A stretch of 64,000 bases of DNA from NCBI GenBank assembly GCA_008477525.1, contig SPDT01000001.1, forward strand, positions 4,464,001 through 4,528,000, given 5' to 3'. Every line of letters begins with the position of its first letter. Position 1 is the stretch's first letter. Positions 22,187 to 32,250 of this stretch are shown one piece after another. The translations under genes were made by a program, and so were the position numbers. This stretch comes from Hypomyces perniciosus (taxonomy: Eukaryota; Ascomycota; Sordariomycetes; Hypocreales; Hypocreaceae). The notes under the pieces are model-generated. The model saw nothing but the letters and a program-made list of their open reading frames with translations, was not told where the DNA came from and made no database searches.

Positions 22187-24103
22187 ATGGCGAATGCTAT
22201 CAGACTCCAAGCGAACCAGGGACAACTGAACCTCGCTGCCGCCGGGCGGGTAGCAATCCAGCGACTCGAGAAGGAGGGAACTCCTTCGCTCCCGGGACAA
22301 GGAGGGACCACGGTCCTCCCGCTCACGCCCAAGAAACGCCGCATTGACGACAAACGCATCGAAACTGACGTCCCTAGACTCAATTTCGGTTCCAACATGA
22401 GACCCAGCGTCTCTCTCTTCCCAAAAGGGACCCAGGAAGGCCTCTCTTCCTCCCTCTGGAGCGGGCCGATGGAAGCACCCGCCTTTAACAACGGCAAGCA
22501 GTCTACTGCAGCTCACAAAATCTTCGCTCAGATCGAAGAAATCAATGCAATTCAGAGAGCTAGACAGGAAGTTCTATTCTCGGTAGCCCGAGCTATCGAC
22601 GACTGCCTAGCCAAACATCAAGGAAAGCACCACCTCCCGGCCGCCCTGCAAGCAAGCAAGGCGCTCACTGACGCTCTCGAGGGCCTCCTCTCTCCGGGGG
22701 CCCTCGCAGACCCCGAGAAGTTGGGCAGGAACCCCCCTCCAGCCCAACCAACAACTACACAGCCAGTCAGCAAGAAGACCCACCAAAACGACAAGCAACA
22801 ACGAACCGAACCCCACCCTCCGACTCGGACCGACCCGGGCGCTCCGCCGGCGACCAATGGCCCGAAGCGAGTCACGTGGGCCACGATCGCGGCCAAGGGC
22901 GCGAATAAAAACCCTCCAACGGGAAAAGAAAGCAATCTCACTTCGAAGAACAACGGAGGGCCGGCCCCCGTTGCGAAACCTAAAACCCAAAAACAGAACG
23001 CAACAACCAAAAAACCCGACGATAGAATCTTCCTCCGAGTCCCGCCAGACCACAGTTGGAAGAAGATCTCCGCCATCGGAGCTAGACAGGAAGTTATTAA
23101 GATTGGAAAGCTCAACAAAGAGGACATCACTTACTTTCAGGAAGTGAAATCCGGCTTTGCACTGCGAGCTAGGAACGACGAGATCAAAAAAGCGATCCTC
23201 GCCCTGGGCCCGACCGCGGAGGCCAGCGGCCTGAGGATCGAGGAGGCACGCGAATGGAGGAGTTTTCTCGTGCGAGGCGTCCCTAAATACTACACCGACA
23301 CCTCAGGCACCTTCCCCACTGACGCGCTAGTCCCGATCGAGGCTCAGGGGAGTGCCAGGTCTAAGGAACTCCCGGTCTTCTGCCAGAAGGCCCCCTTCGG
23401 CGAGACCACCGACACCTGTCATTACTTCATCTCCTTCGGAGAGGAAGTCAGGACAGGCTTCAAACTCTTCGACTGCTCGGCCCCGGCGGAGCTCCGGACC
23501 CAAAAGGCACGGGTGACCCAATGCGACAGGTGCCTCGGCTTTCACAACCCTCGAGGATGCACCAGAACCGCACGATGCAAGAAGTGCGGCAAGCCTGCCT
23601 TCCAACACGCCAACGAAGATGGGAACTGCGACAACCCCACCCAATGTGCTAACTGCCTCGGACCTCACCAGTCCGACGCTCTAATCTGCCATGCACGCCC
23701 GGCCATTAAGGACGGCGTGAAAGTGCACGCCACCAAAGAACAACTCAAGAGCATCATAGAACTCGGGACCCAGGAATTCCAGAAAAAGAACCCCGCCCCC
23801 TCTGAACCCAAGCCCAGACCCGGCGCACCCAAGGGAGGAGCTCCTCAGGCCGCCCCGGCCAGATCTCCCACCGCTCCCAGGGCCCGGATCCGGGGACCCC
23901 TCCCTCCGGGCGGGACGACACCCCCTGCCCCCGCGACGAGGCCCCCCCAAAATGAAATCGACCTGACGAACGTCCCTGACGGCTCGTCGAGGGAAAGCTC
24001 ACCGGCTCGCTCCGCGGTGGAGGTTGCCGATCTAGACGACTCTATGGATGACGCCCCAGGGGAATCCCCTGAGGGAGACAAACCCCATGAGTCTGATCTA
24101 TGA
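22187..24103 (+). CDS. LINE ORF1 (Gag-like nucleic-acid-binding protein)
   Basis: A 638-aa open frame. The first ~290 residues are basic and proline-rich with low complexity. Residues ~300-430 include a globular segment (RIFLRVPPDHSWKKI to ALRARNDEIKKAILALG) typical of the RNA-binding core of such proteins. Between ~445 and 500 lie three cysteine-histidine knuckles (CDRCLGFHNPRGC, CKKCGKPAFQH, CANCLGPHQSDALIC). A proline-rich tail ends acidic. Its role is to coat element RNA and form the RNP with ORF2. The stop overlaps the ORF2 start. Confidence 0.88.
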   Translation: MANAIRLQANQGQLNLAAAGRVAIQRLEKEGTPSLPGQGGTTVLPLTPKKRRIDDKRIETDVPRLNFGSNMRPSVSLFPKGTQEGLSSSLWSGPMEAPAFNNGKQSTAAHKIFAQIEEINAIQRARQEVLFSVARAIDDCLAKHQGKHHLPAALQASKALTDALEGLLSPGALADPEKLGRNPPPAQPTTTQPVSKKTHQNDKQQRTEPHPPTRTDPGAPPATNGPKRVTWATIAAKGANKNPPTGKESNLTSKNNGGPAPVAKPKTQKQNATTKKPDDRIFLRVPPDHSWKKISAIGARQEVIKIGKLNKEDITYFQEVKSGFALRARNDEIKKAILALGPTAEASGLRIEEAREWRSFLVRGVPKYYTDTSGTFPTDALVPIEAQGSARSKELPVFCQKAPFGETTDTCHYFISFGEEVRTGFKLFDCSAPAELRTQKARVTQCDRCLGFHNPRGCTRTARCKKCGKPAFQHANEDGNCDNPTQCANCLGPHQSDALICHARPAIKDGVKVHATKEQLKSIIELGTQEFQKKNPAPSEPKPRPGAPKGGAPQAAPARSPTAPRARIRGPLPPGGTTPPAPATRPPQNEIDLTNVPDGSSRESSPARSAVEVADLDDSMDDAPGESPEGDKPHESDL

Positions 24104-27100
24104 ACGACAGACCCCGTCGAAACCGCCGAAAGAACTCTGGCCTAAAAATCTTCCAGGCCAATGTGGGAAAGCAGGGACAGTATCACGATACTGCCCTCTC
24201 ACTGGCCTGGGAAGACGGCTTTGACATTGTGCTCATCCAGGAGCCATGGACTCGCTGGGACGCCACGTCGTCCAGGAGACAGACAAAATCTCACCCTGGC
24301 TTTCAAGCATTCAACCCACTCAACGACTGGAGGGAGACCAGACCCTCCGTCCTCACATACATCAGAAAATCACCAAATCTACCATGCCAACAGCTCTCGC
24401 CCCCGGGACTGGAGAATGACTGCGTCTGCTGGGTGGAAGTCTGCGGCTACGTCGTCACCAACGTCTACCGCAGGGCCTCCCTCGACACCGCAACAGAAAC
24501 CCTCGAGAGGTGGGGTCGGCCCCCCCCGAACTCAATCATAGCAGGAGACTTCAATGCATCACACTGGACGTGGCAACCAGGCCGAGTCCCGGACGCTGCG
24601 GGCAACAGACTAGCTGAGTGGGCGGACGGACACGACCTGGTCCCCGGCCTGGTAGACGCTCCCACGAGGGATTCCGGAAAGTGCATCGACCTTGTCTTCT
24701 CCAACTGCCCCGTGTCGACGACCGTTGCAAGAAACCTAGACACGGGCTCAGATCACTACACGGTCACCACCACGCTCCCGAGCCCTACCAGGCCGACGGC
24801 CGGCGTGGGAAAGAAATACGTCCCTTTTGAGAGCCTACAGGAGTTCAGCCAGCTGATGCATACACACGCCTGGCTCCTCCCGGAGGTGAACACGACCAGC
24901 CCAACCAAGGAAGACCTGGACGCGGCCGCACAAGCACTCCAGAGACTCTTCGCGGACTGCATGCAGTCGGCGGGCAAAAAGAGACACCAGAACGGACACA
25001 GCGCCCCCTGGTGGGACAAAGACTGCCGGACGGCCCACTCGGCTTACGTCACGGCGCCCCCCGGGACTGACGAACGGACTGAGGCAAGGAAGACACTGCG
25101 TAACACGGTCAGACGTAAGAAACGCGATCACTGGGACAAAATCATAGCCGAAGCCAGCCCGGGCAGGGGAATCTGGCAGGTGGCCAAGTGGCGCAAGGCC
25201 ACGGACAGGTTCCAACCACCCCCCCTGGTGGACGGCGACAGGAGGATCTCAGACCCCGGGGAGCGAGCGACCTTCCTTGGGGAACGCCTGCTACAGCGAA
25301 AGGGAGCAGAAGAAGACATCGAGAACCCATGGGAACCCCGAGCACCGGAGAACCCTCGAATACTGTGGGACGAGACAGTCACCAAGGAGGAGGCAAAGAA
25401 GGCCACAACTGGAGCGGGGAACACCGCGCCTGGCGCGGATGGCATATCGGTTGCCCTCCTGCACCACGCGTGGCCTGCCATCGAAGAGTTCGTCACGAAC
25501 CTCTTTGGGGGCTGCCTTAGGTTGGGGTACCACCCCCTCCCCTTCAGAAACGCCGAGGTCACCATCATACCTGAGCCCAGCAAACCCGACTACACGACCC
25601 CTAAAGCTTTCAGACCCATCTCACTGCTTTCCTGCGTGGGAAAGGGCCTTGAGAGGCTACTGGCTAGAAGGGTATCCCTTCTGGCACTCGAACACAAAAT
25701 CCTCCCGAAGCAGTACTTCGGAGCCCTCCCTAAAAGAGCGGCCACGGACCTAGTCGCCTGCCTGATTCACGATGTCGAAGTTGCCCTGAGCAGAGGGGAG
25801 GTCGCAACCCTACTCACCCTCGACATATCTGGGGCTTTTGATATCGTTATGAAGAACAGACTGGTCCTACGGCTCAGGCAACAGGGCTGGCCCGTCCAGT
25901 TCATAAGATGGGCGGAGTCCTTCATGAGCAACAGAACCGCCTCCATTCGCAAAGGAGATGGGACCAACCTACCGGACCTCGCCCTCGAGTGCGGAGCCCC
26001 ACAGGGATCCCCTATCTCCCCTATCATATCAATGCTCTACTTCAGCCCGATCCTCCGGCTCGGAGACCAACGATCTCGCTTCGGGTACGCCGACGATATC
26101 GCCATACTTATCACGGGCGGGTCCACCAGAGAAACAGCCACCCTCGCACAGTGGGCGCTCGACGAGACGCTGGAATGGGGAGCAGAGAACGCGGTGTCCT
26201 TCGACTACGCCAAGGCGGAATTGCTGCACTTCTACCACACAAGAGGCCAGACACACGAAGAAGGCATCGTGATGGAGGGAAAACCAGTCCAGCCCAAAGA
26301 GAACATCCGGTGGCTGGGGGTCTACCTCGACTCAAGGCTCTCCTTCAAGAAACATGTGGAGACGCTAGCGGGTAAAGCATACAAGGTCTCCAACTTCCTC
26401 AGGTCGCTTAACAAGACTCGGAAGGGCTCACCTCCCGAGGCTGTGGCACGAGCCGCGAAGGCCTGTGTCCTCCCCGTCGCCCTGTATGGGACGGAGGCGT
26501 GGTGGCCAGGACACGAACGACAGTCGCAAGCTGACCCTACCAAGCAGGTAAACACGGGAGTGTCCGGACTAGTAGACAAAATAGACAAAGCCCTCAAGAC
26601 TGCGGCAAGGGCAGTCCTCCCGGTTTGGAAGACCACGAGCGTTCCCGTCTTACACAGAGAGTCAGGGGTCCCCCCGGCCAGCGTCGCCCTAGCCCAGGCC
26701 CGACTCAGGTGCGCGGCGAGATTCGCGGGACTGGATCGGGACCACCCGATCAGTCAACGCATTGACAAGAAACTCCCTCCCCGGCTACCACAAACCAGAC
26801 TTCAGCGCACCGCCGCCCTGGTTGGCAGAACCATCAGACCCACCCTCTTCGCCAAAAAGTCCCCATACGTTCTCCCCGGTCCCGACCTAAGAGGCATGGG
26901 CAAACCAACTGCAGCAAGGAAACACCTGGAATTAGTCGATTCCCTCCCCCCCCACTCAGTCCTAGCCTACTCTGATGGGTCCCAAATCGGAGGGAACACG
27001 GGCTGGGGAGCGGTCGCTTACCACAGAGCAAGAGCAACCACGGACACCGGGCGCCTCAACAACGCAGAGGTCTACGACGCGGAGGCACAGGCCGCCCTGA

Positions 27101-27801
27101 AGGCCATGGAGCTGGTGGCTAGACGCATAGAGGAAGACCGCACGATTCAAACAGCCTACCTCTTCCTGGACAACTCGTCGGTTATCGACGGGCTGCTTGG
27201 CAAGCCCCCCCCTTCCATGCAAGGAGCGTACATACGCTTCCAGAAACTAGCACAGAGCATCTCGCCCTGCAGGACCTTCGTCTCGTGGGTTCCAGGACAT
27301 GAGGACATCATGGGCAACGAACAAGCCGACCGTTTGGCTAAACGAGGCGCGGCCCTCCCCGCCGCGCCACAGAACTGGGCTACGATCACACATATCAGAA
27401 GATGGACCAAGGAAGAAGTCGCGGAGGTAAGGGAACGAGACTGGCTCGGCAGGACCCCGGGGGGCTACGAACGATGGGGACTCGGGGCCCCAGCTTCCCC
27501 CCCGGAACTCAAGCTCCCACGCCCCATCCTCCACAGGCTTCTGGCAGAAAGATCGGGACATGGGGACTTCCAAGAATACCACGAACGCTTCGGGCACGAC
27601 AGAGAGTCTGTCTGCAAGTGCGGCGAACCAAGGAGACAAGGCCACTTCGCGGAATGCAGAATGGTCAGGCCTTTCCTCCCAGACATCCCCCCAGGAGAGA
27701 CCCCCCTCTCCTACCTACTCGGACCTACAGGAAGCAAGGCCTTCCAGAAACTAGTGGAGGAAGCGGACCCTTATGGCCCTCCCCCGGCGGAAATAGATTG
27801 A
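24100..27801 (+). CDS. LINE ORF2 (APE endonuclease, reverse transcriptase, RNase H)
   Basis: A 1233-aa open frame without interruptions. The N-terminal ~225 residues form an APE-type endonuclease (LIQEPW, AGDFNASHW at ~148, SDHYTV at ~217). Reverse transcriptase follows (~430-740) with FRPISLLSCVGK, LDISGAFD, APQGSPISP and the catalytic FGYADD (~661). RNase H (~950-1100) keeps all four acids: YSDGSQ, YDAEAQ, FLDNSS and NEQADRLA. A CCHC knuckle (CKCGEPRRQGHFAEC) closes the protein. All catalytic residues I can identify are present, so the protein could support retrotransposition. The ATG overlaps the ORF1 stop in ATGA. Confidence 0.92.
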   Translation: MNDRPRRNRRKNSGLKIFQANVGKQGQYHDTALSLAWEDGFDIVLIQEPWTRWDATSSRRQTKSHPGFQAFNPLNDWRETRPSVLTYIRKSPNLPCQQLSPPGLENDCVCWVEVCGYVVTNVYRRASLDTATETLERWGRPPPNSIIAGDFNASHWTWQPGRVPDAAGNRLAEWADGHDLVPGLVDAPTRDSGKCIDLVFSNCPVSTTVARNLDTGSDHYTVTTTLPSPTRPTAGVGKKYVPFESLQEFSQLMHTHAWLLPEVNTTSPTKEDLDAAAQALQRLFADCMQSAGKKRHQNGHSAPWWDKDCRTAHSAYVTAPPGTDERTEARKTLRNTVRRKKRDHWDKIIAEASPGRGIWQVAKWRKATDRFQPPPLVDGDRRISDPGERATFLGERLLQRKGAEEDIENPWEPRAPENPRILWDETVTKEEAKKATTGAGNTAPGADGISVALLHHAWPAIEEFVTNLFGGCLRLGYHPLPFRNAEVTIIPEPSKPDYTTPKAFRPISLLSCVGKGLERLLARRVSLLALEHKILPKQYFGALPKRAATDLVACLIHDVEVALSRGEVATLLTLDISGAFDIVMKNRLVLRLRQQGWPVQFIRWAESFMSNRTASIRKGDGTNLPDLALECGAPQGSPISPIISMLYFSPILRLGDQRSRFGYADDIAILITGGSTRETATLAQWALDETLEWGAENAVSFDYAKAELLHFYHTRGQTHEEGIVMEGKPVQPKENIRWLGVYLDSRLSFKKHVETLAGKAYKVSNFLRSLNKTRKGSPPEAVARAAKACVLPVALYGTEAWWPGHERQSQADPTKQVNTGVSGLVDKIDKALKTAARAVLPVWKTTSVPVLHRESGVPPASVALAQARLRCAARFAGLDRDHPISQRIDKKLPPRLPQTRLQRTAALVGRTIRPTLFAKKSPYVLPGPDLRGMGKPTAARKHLELVDSLPPHSVLAYSDGSQIGGNTGWGAVAYHRARATTDTGRLNNAEVYDAEAQAALKAMELVARRIEEDRTIQTAYLFLDNSSVIDGLLGKPPPSMQGAYIRFQKLAQSISPCRTFVSWVPGHEDIMGNEQADRLAKRGAALPAAPQNWATITHIRRWTKEEVAEVRERDWLGRTPGGYERWGLGAPASPPELKLPRPILHRLLAERSGHGDFQEYHERFGHDRESVCKCGEPRRQGHFAECRMVRPFLPDIPPGETPLSYLLGPTGSKAFQKLVEEADPYGPPPAEID

Positions 27802-27948
27802 CACCACCCAGATTGACCCTTTTTCCTTTGTAAATTGAAACTCAGCGAACAGCGGCGCAAGCCGCCGGCTCCTGACGTCCTATTGCCCATAAGGGATTTG
27901 TGTAACTAGCTTACTTAGTGGACGTAAATAATAAAACAAACAAACAAA

Positions 27949-27962
27949 CATGCCTCGGATTG
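27949..27962. repeat. LINE target-site duplication, right
   Basis: CATGCCTCGGATTG directly after the (AAAC)n tail; 13 of 14 bases are certainly target derived. Confidence 0.85.
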
Positions 27963-28448
27963 TGGTGACCTATCAGCTCTCCACATCTTCCACCATCGAC
28001 GCGCCGATAGTGCAATAGTGCATGTCACCCGGGGTTTGACGGTGTTATAGTTGACAAATGGAAGTGTCCGTATGTTGCTCGGCTGACCGCCAGGCGAAGT
28101 TCGTGCATTATTAGCGCATGAAGTCCGAGCTGCTTTGAGGTAGGGGCCTAGTCCTTGCGTCGGTGATAGTTTCCAGTTGTTCCCGAACCTAACAAAGTTC
28201 CTCCTTGTTGTCTCGGAGCTCTCGTTGTGTCTCTCCCACTTGTATGTATTGTTCCCGGATCTTCCTGTTTGCTAATCGTACTGCTTTGCTCGATGACCTT
28301 TTCTTTCAGTTCTCTCATCTCGTCGCTAGACTTATTTAACAACTTCAATAACCACTGAAGCATCGCCTTGCCCGTCTCCCATTGTCACGACTTTGCCTGC
28401 CCTCTTCGATTCGTTCAACTTCCGGTTGTTCGCGGGCTCGGCGCCTAA
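27963..28448 (-). pseudogene. Decayed coiled-coil gene tail
   Basis: The minus strand reads LLKLLNKSSDEMRELKEKVIEQSSTI (about 28290-28350) and then dissolves into frameshifts. Part of the DNA near 28160-28190 resembles the relic at 20048-20176. It may be the tail of the neighbouring dynamin or BTB gene; I cannot decide which. Confidence 0.35.
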
Positions 28449-29160
28449 TGGCTGCAAGGACCGCATTTCTCGATTTTTAGGATATCTTCAGTAGAGGTCT
28501 TGTCACACAACAGCGATCAATTGGTAGCAGGCAACGAGCACAAGGATAGCTCTGGAATTGAGCAATTGAAGAATCTTGTTTTTTAATTAAATGAGCGAAA
28601 TAACTGCTGTTTAAATATACAGAGGTCGGCGGCGATAATAGATTAGGGCCGACACAAGTCAAGGGATAACTAAAGGGATAACTGAGACCTGTCGCAACAG
28701 GTCTTGTTACCAGATGAGTTTTTGCTTCTTCAAATACCCATCCGTGTGTTAACCTGTGATATATATTCTTATTAGTTCTGACTCAGGTCTAGCATGCAGA
28801 CAGCTTACCCTCTCCAAAATACTTGGGAACTCAGCATTGAGCTGCGCGGTTGATTGTACCTGTATACGGTACATTTTTAGGTGCTTCTCTTCTGTTGACA
28901 ATGCATGGGGTCCAGGAATGATGCTGATGATGTTCAAATGCTCTTCACGACGATGACTAATCTGAGTTGCGTACCAGGTGCAGAGCTCCTGACCGCGAGG
29001 AAACGGTAAATCTGTCAGGCTCTCCAACAAAGGCGATTTCCCTAAGCTCTAGTCGCAAACGACCACAGGCTATAAGAGCGGCAGGTACTTGCCGATATTC
29101 TTCTCCCGTAGGACTTCGATCTTGCGGAGCCGATGGGGACTGGTTAGTACACTAGAGTGC
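28449..29160 (-). pseudogene. Dynamin-like GTPase pseudogene
   Basis: Read on the minus strand, KIEVLREKNIGKYL leads into a ruined P-loop (VVVCD*SLGKS where dynamins have GDQSSGKS), then SLTDLPFPRG and LCTWYATQISHRR, and IISIIPGP, all dynamin G-domain landmarks. An intron (GTAAGC...ATCACAG) splits after SILERV; the next exon reads VNTRMGI and SSGNKT. A solo LTR then interrupts the gene, and beyond it STEDILKIE continues the same frame. Two P-loop region stops (TAG) and one later TGA are in frame. Only the N-terminal part of the G domain survives. Fungal dynamins of this type act in membrane remodelling; this copy is dead. Confidence 0.75.
28501..28699 (-). mobile_element. 199-bp solo LTR in the dynamin pseudogene
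   Basis: On the minus strand it starts TGTTGCGACAGG and ends TTGTGTGACA (TGT...ACA termini) and has a TATA-like TGTATATTTAAA in the middle. GGTCT (plus strand) flanks it on both sides, at 28496-28500 and 28700-28704. Removing the LTR plus one GGTCT copy rejoins GNKT with STEDILKIE in frame. A degraded relative is at 14904-15075. Confidence 0.8.
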
Positions 29161-29746
29161 TGGCCATTGATTACTACGGAGATTGTGTGTTGATGAAGAC
29201 TGATTGGTTGGAGATGTGCTGTGTCAGTTGAACTAGGATGATAAGCTTCGAGAAGCGGTGGGTCGACAAGAGGCAGACCCCACGGATGATGTATAAGCGA
29301 TCGGGGCCCGAAGAATGAGGAGAAGAAGGCTTCCCGCATTTCAGCTCGCTGCAACCACTGGTGGCTTCTGCCACAAGTTTTAAATAACAAGGTCGTCAGT
29401 CTGAGGTCAGCATTTGAGTCACCTTGGCGGCCTGTTTCACTTAATCTTCTCTAAGCCCATTGGAGAGTGGCAAAATCTATTTAGACAAGTGGCGTCGTTC
29501 TACACTACCAAGTTTGCTAAGATTTATGGCTTCTAGAGCCAAGCTCATATGGGCGGCTTTGTATTTGGTATTGTACAGAGTGCTGCAAATCTAAATCCCA
29601 CAGAAGTCATCTCATGAGTGTTGGCGTATGCTCTGCCTAACGAAATCCTATACAAGATGGTAAATCCCGAACTCAATTTTTTGTATGGCTTGCCTTCCAT
29701 TGCTCTTGTTTCTGGGGCACAACATCGACAAAGGGCAATATTATAA

Positions 29747-29847
29747 CAGAACGACGCGCGTTCTGTTTCACCTCACGTAAGATCACCAATTCCCTTGCAT
29801 ATCCCTTTTTTTGCTTATTCCAACAACTAGACCAACGTTATCCGACA
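29747..29847 (-). repeat. LTR-like repeat TGTCGGATAACG, copy B (inverted)
   Basis: Reverse complement of copy A at 20605-20703. It lies immediately downstream of the coiled-coil part of the BTB pseudogene and probably truncated it. Confidence 0.6.
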
Positions 29848-29849
29848 GG

Positions 29850-30826
29850 ATCCTCTTCTCCAACTTGGTGCATGCCATATTCTCAACACAGGAATAGCTA
29901 CGATTGTGGTATTTTTGCATATCCCCCTCTCCATTAGCGTTTGGAGACATTTGTTAATGTTCTCAATGACAGGGTCTGTCCTGACTTCTGTACGCTTGCG
30001 TTGGGCTTCCTCATGTTCAAGGTCCACCTGGAGCTGCATGATCTTGAGCGTAGCTCTCCTTCCACTGCTTCAACGTTTTGATCGTGATTTCGCAGGATTT
30101 CGACACCGAAGTCGTTAACCAAGTCAACAAGCTGATCGATGTCGAGTAACTCTTTAATATTCTGTTAACTTACCACGACAGCCATCATCTCATGCAAGGA
30201 TTTGTCGCCAGTCATGCTAAGAGCTTCTTTCGTCACGTTTAGAAATGCTCGTGCATCCCATTTGTCTCGATATTCATGCTGGATTTTTGAATTCGCGAGC
30301 TCTGTGAGTTTTTTTGCATGTCGTAGTAATCCGCAATCGCATTTACTCGTAGATGTTGGATTATATTGTCATTAGGCACTGGGAGGATTGGCCTTGCTGT
30401 CTGCGGAGGCATACCACCATCGCTCTTCGTATCAGCAAGCGAATGGACAGCTAACACCTGTTAGAACCAAGCTACTGGCCTAGGAAATGACATGTGGTCG
30501 AACCTTCACTTTTCTGTAAAGACGGATTGCCGTAGTCCCCGGTATACAGAAACTCTACCATCCGCCTCACTGTCTCGGCCTCAGAAACCTCTATATTGAA
30601 GACACCTGTCTTTGCCTCCTCTTTCCAGATTTAGTGTCTGCCTGGCCGGATCGCGTTCTTATGTACCTCAAAATCCCCTTGGACAGCAGCAACAAGGACA
30701 GGAGATTGTGGACACAATTACTTTGTGTACTTTGAACTCGTGTCCCCGGCACACTAATATCATATCGGAGTATTGTCCAGAATGCATAAAGCGGCCGAGC
30801 TCAAGGGCTCCTCGAGACGTGATCAT
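29850..30826 (-). pseudogene. BTB/POZ-domain protein pseudogene
   Basis: From ATG 30826 the minus strand reads a BTB domain: FMHSGQYSDMILVCRGHEF, KVHKVIV, then after a frameshift SPVLVAAVQGDF, then EEAKTGVFNIEVSEAE and VRRMVEFLYTGDY. An intron (GTTCGA...CTAACAG) follows. The next exon has HLRVNAIADYYDMQK; an extra A in a run of A breaks the frame, after which LTELANSKIQHEYRDKW and TKEALSMTGDKSLHEMM continue. A further intron or frameshift leads to a coiled coil (MQLQVDLEHEEAQRKRTEV). Fungal BTB proteins of this type are of unknown function, possibly Cullin-3 adaptors. At least three frameshifts make it a pseudogene. Confidence 0.75.
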
Positions 30827-31900
30827 GGTGTATTATCAAATCCTCGCAAGTGGACGGGCGGACGCGAGCCAAAGGATGGATTGGGTATTACTCCGTACAT
30901 TGCGTAGATTGCAAGATCCACAACCCCGCCGAGTAATCGTCGGCTTATTCACGGTTCATGTCATCTATCACGAGATCCCGCTTGCCCGCGCTATGAGGAG
31001 CCGAGCTTAGGGTGGTCTTGTGGTATTCGGTTACAAAGCCAATGGCAGTGGACTATTAGATGAAAACACAGCAACACCAATCTAGTCATGAACTATTCGT
31101 ATCTGCCCTCGATATCTTTGAGGTAAAGCCTGTCCTTTGTGAGTGTGATCGCTCGACCCACAGGCTAGAAACCAGTAGTTCTACAGGTTTAGAATATCAC
31201 ATTATCCGCATAATGCCCACACCGGCCACAATCCTTGTCGCACAGAGAATGAAAGTCACCAACATCAGGGTACCAATATCCCGAGGATGACCACACCTTG
31301 TGTCTCTGATGTAGCTTATTGCTTCTGTTACTCGCCCTTTTCCCTTTCTCTATGTAATCCCCACCCCCAAACAAAAGCTACTGGCTTATTTCTCAACCCA
31401 GTCGCTTCATTGTTGGTAAGATTCCCGAAAGAACTCTCTACTTCGACATTAACGGCTGCGGCGCAGAAATCCTCCATCTTGCGGCGACGCGACGAATTGA
31501 GCATATGGCTGTCGAAGACCATCCTCGCCACTGAAGTTCTTACCGCAAGAGCATCTTATGCTACTAGGACGCTGAGCGGTACTGAAATTGAGGTGGTAAG
31601 TCGAGTCGCTCTGGTGCTGGTCCAGAAGGGATGTGGGTTTGTGAAGCGCTGTCTGGGGACGCTGGCGTGTAGAATCGCGAGTAAGTTGCTCAAGAGCTTT
31701 AGTATCTTGAAAGGCCTTGCTGCAGCACGACAATTGACCGAGTTTGTTCAGCATCTTGAGGCAATTGTAACAAACGAAGCAGAGACGGCATTCCAATCTT
31801 GATCGTTACACGAAGGCTCAAGGAAAGGACGCAGAGAATATATGTCCCACCCCATTCACATGTCTTAAACGAGTGCATACATACCACTCCGACATCCTGA
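30827..31900. other. Intergenic, unassigned frames
   Basis: A plus-strand frame at 31287-31802 (171 codons) is open but has no motif I recognise; it could be the N-terminal part of the ankyrin relic that follows. The plus-strand frame at 30612-31010 is antisense to the BTB exon. No other feature is supported. Confidence 0.35.
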
Positions 31901-32250
31901 CAATTGTTGCATCAAGCTAATGCGACGGCTATCGTTGGGACTGTCGATCACGGTCGGGTTGTTCGAGGGGTAGCGAGTTCCGGGCACTTTGCGGCAGCGA
32001 AGGTTTGCGTCGATATGGGTGGTGATATGGTGGCATTAGACACCAGTGAGCAGACACCACTTCATGTGGCATCGGCTCGCGGATAAGAATGGACGGACAC
32101 CGTTGTTCGAGGCCGCCATGCGTGGCACGACAAAGTCGCACATCTACTCATCTCAAAACGGGCAGACCCTGGTTCCAGAGATAGCTTCGGAAAGATTATT
32201 TCCTTGTGGGCGCAGAAGAACGGGTCTCAAGCGATGGAACCGTGGTGAGT
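31901..32250 (+). pseudogene. Ankyrin-repeat relic
   Basis: The plus strand reads SSGHFAAAKVCVDMGGD and SEQTPLHVASARG, a clear ankyrin pattern, then a TAA; other frames continue with NGRTPLFEAAMRG and VAHLLISKRADPGSRDSFGK. About three repeats are visible with two frameshifts. It is probably the ankyrin end of a receptor-type or ankyrin-only gene that has decayed. Confidence 0.6.

Larger units (their letters stand above)
22052..27949 (+). mobile_element. Full-length Tad/I-like LINE with two intact ORFs
   Basis: The 5.9-kb element has a 135-bp 5' UTR, ORF1, an overlapping ORF2, a ~147-bp 3' UTR and an (AAAC)n-like tail, and is bounded by 13-14 bp direct repeats. It is markedly GC-rich compared with the flanks and lacks stops, so it inserted recently and was not mutated by RIP. 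ORF order, APE endonuclease, RT with YADD, RNase H and C-terminal CCHC knuckle place it in the Tad/I group of non-LTR retrotransposons. Confidence 0.92.

Noticed and set aside
22607..23130. Long minus-strand frames of 148 and 170 codons
   Set aside because: Shadows of LINE ORF1 in GC-rich DNA with no motifs of their own.
30612..31010. Plus-strand 132-codon frame
   Set aside because: It is antisense to a readable BTB domain (YSDMILVCRGHEF, VRRMVEFLYTGDY); the minus strand explains the sequence better.
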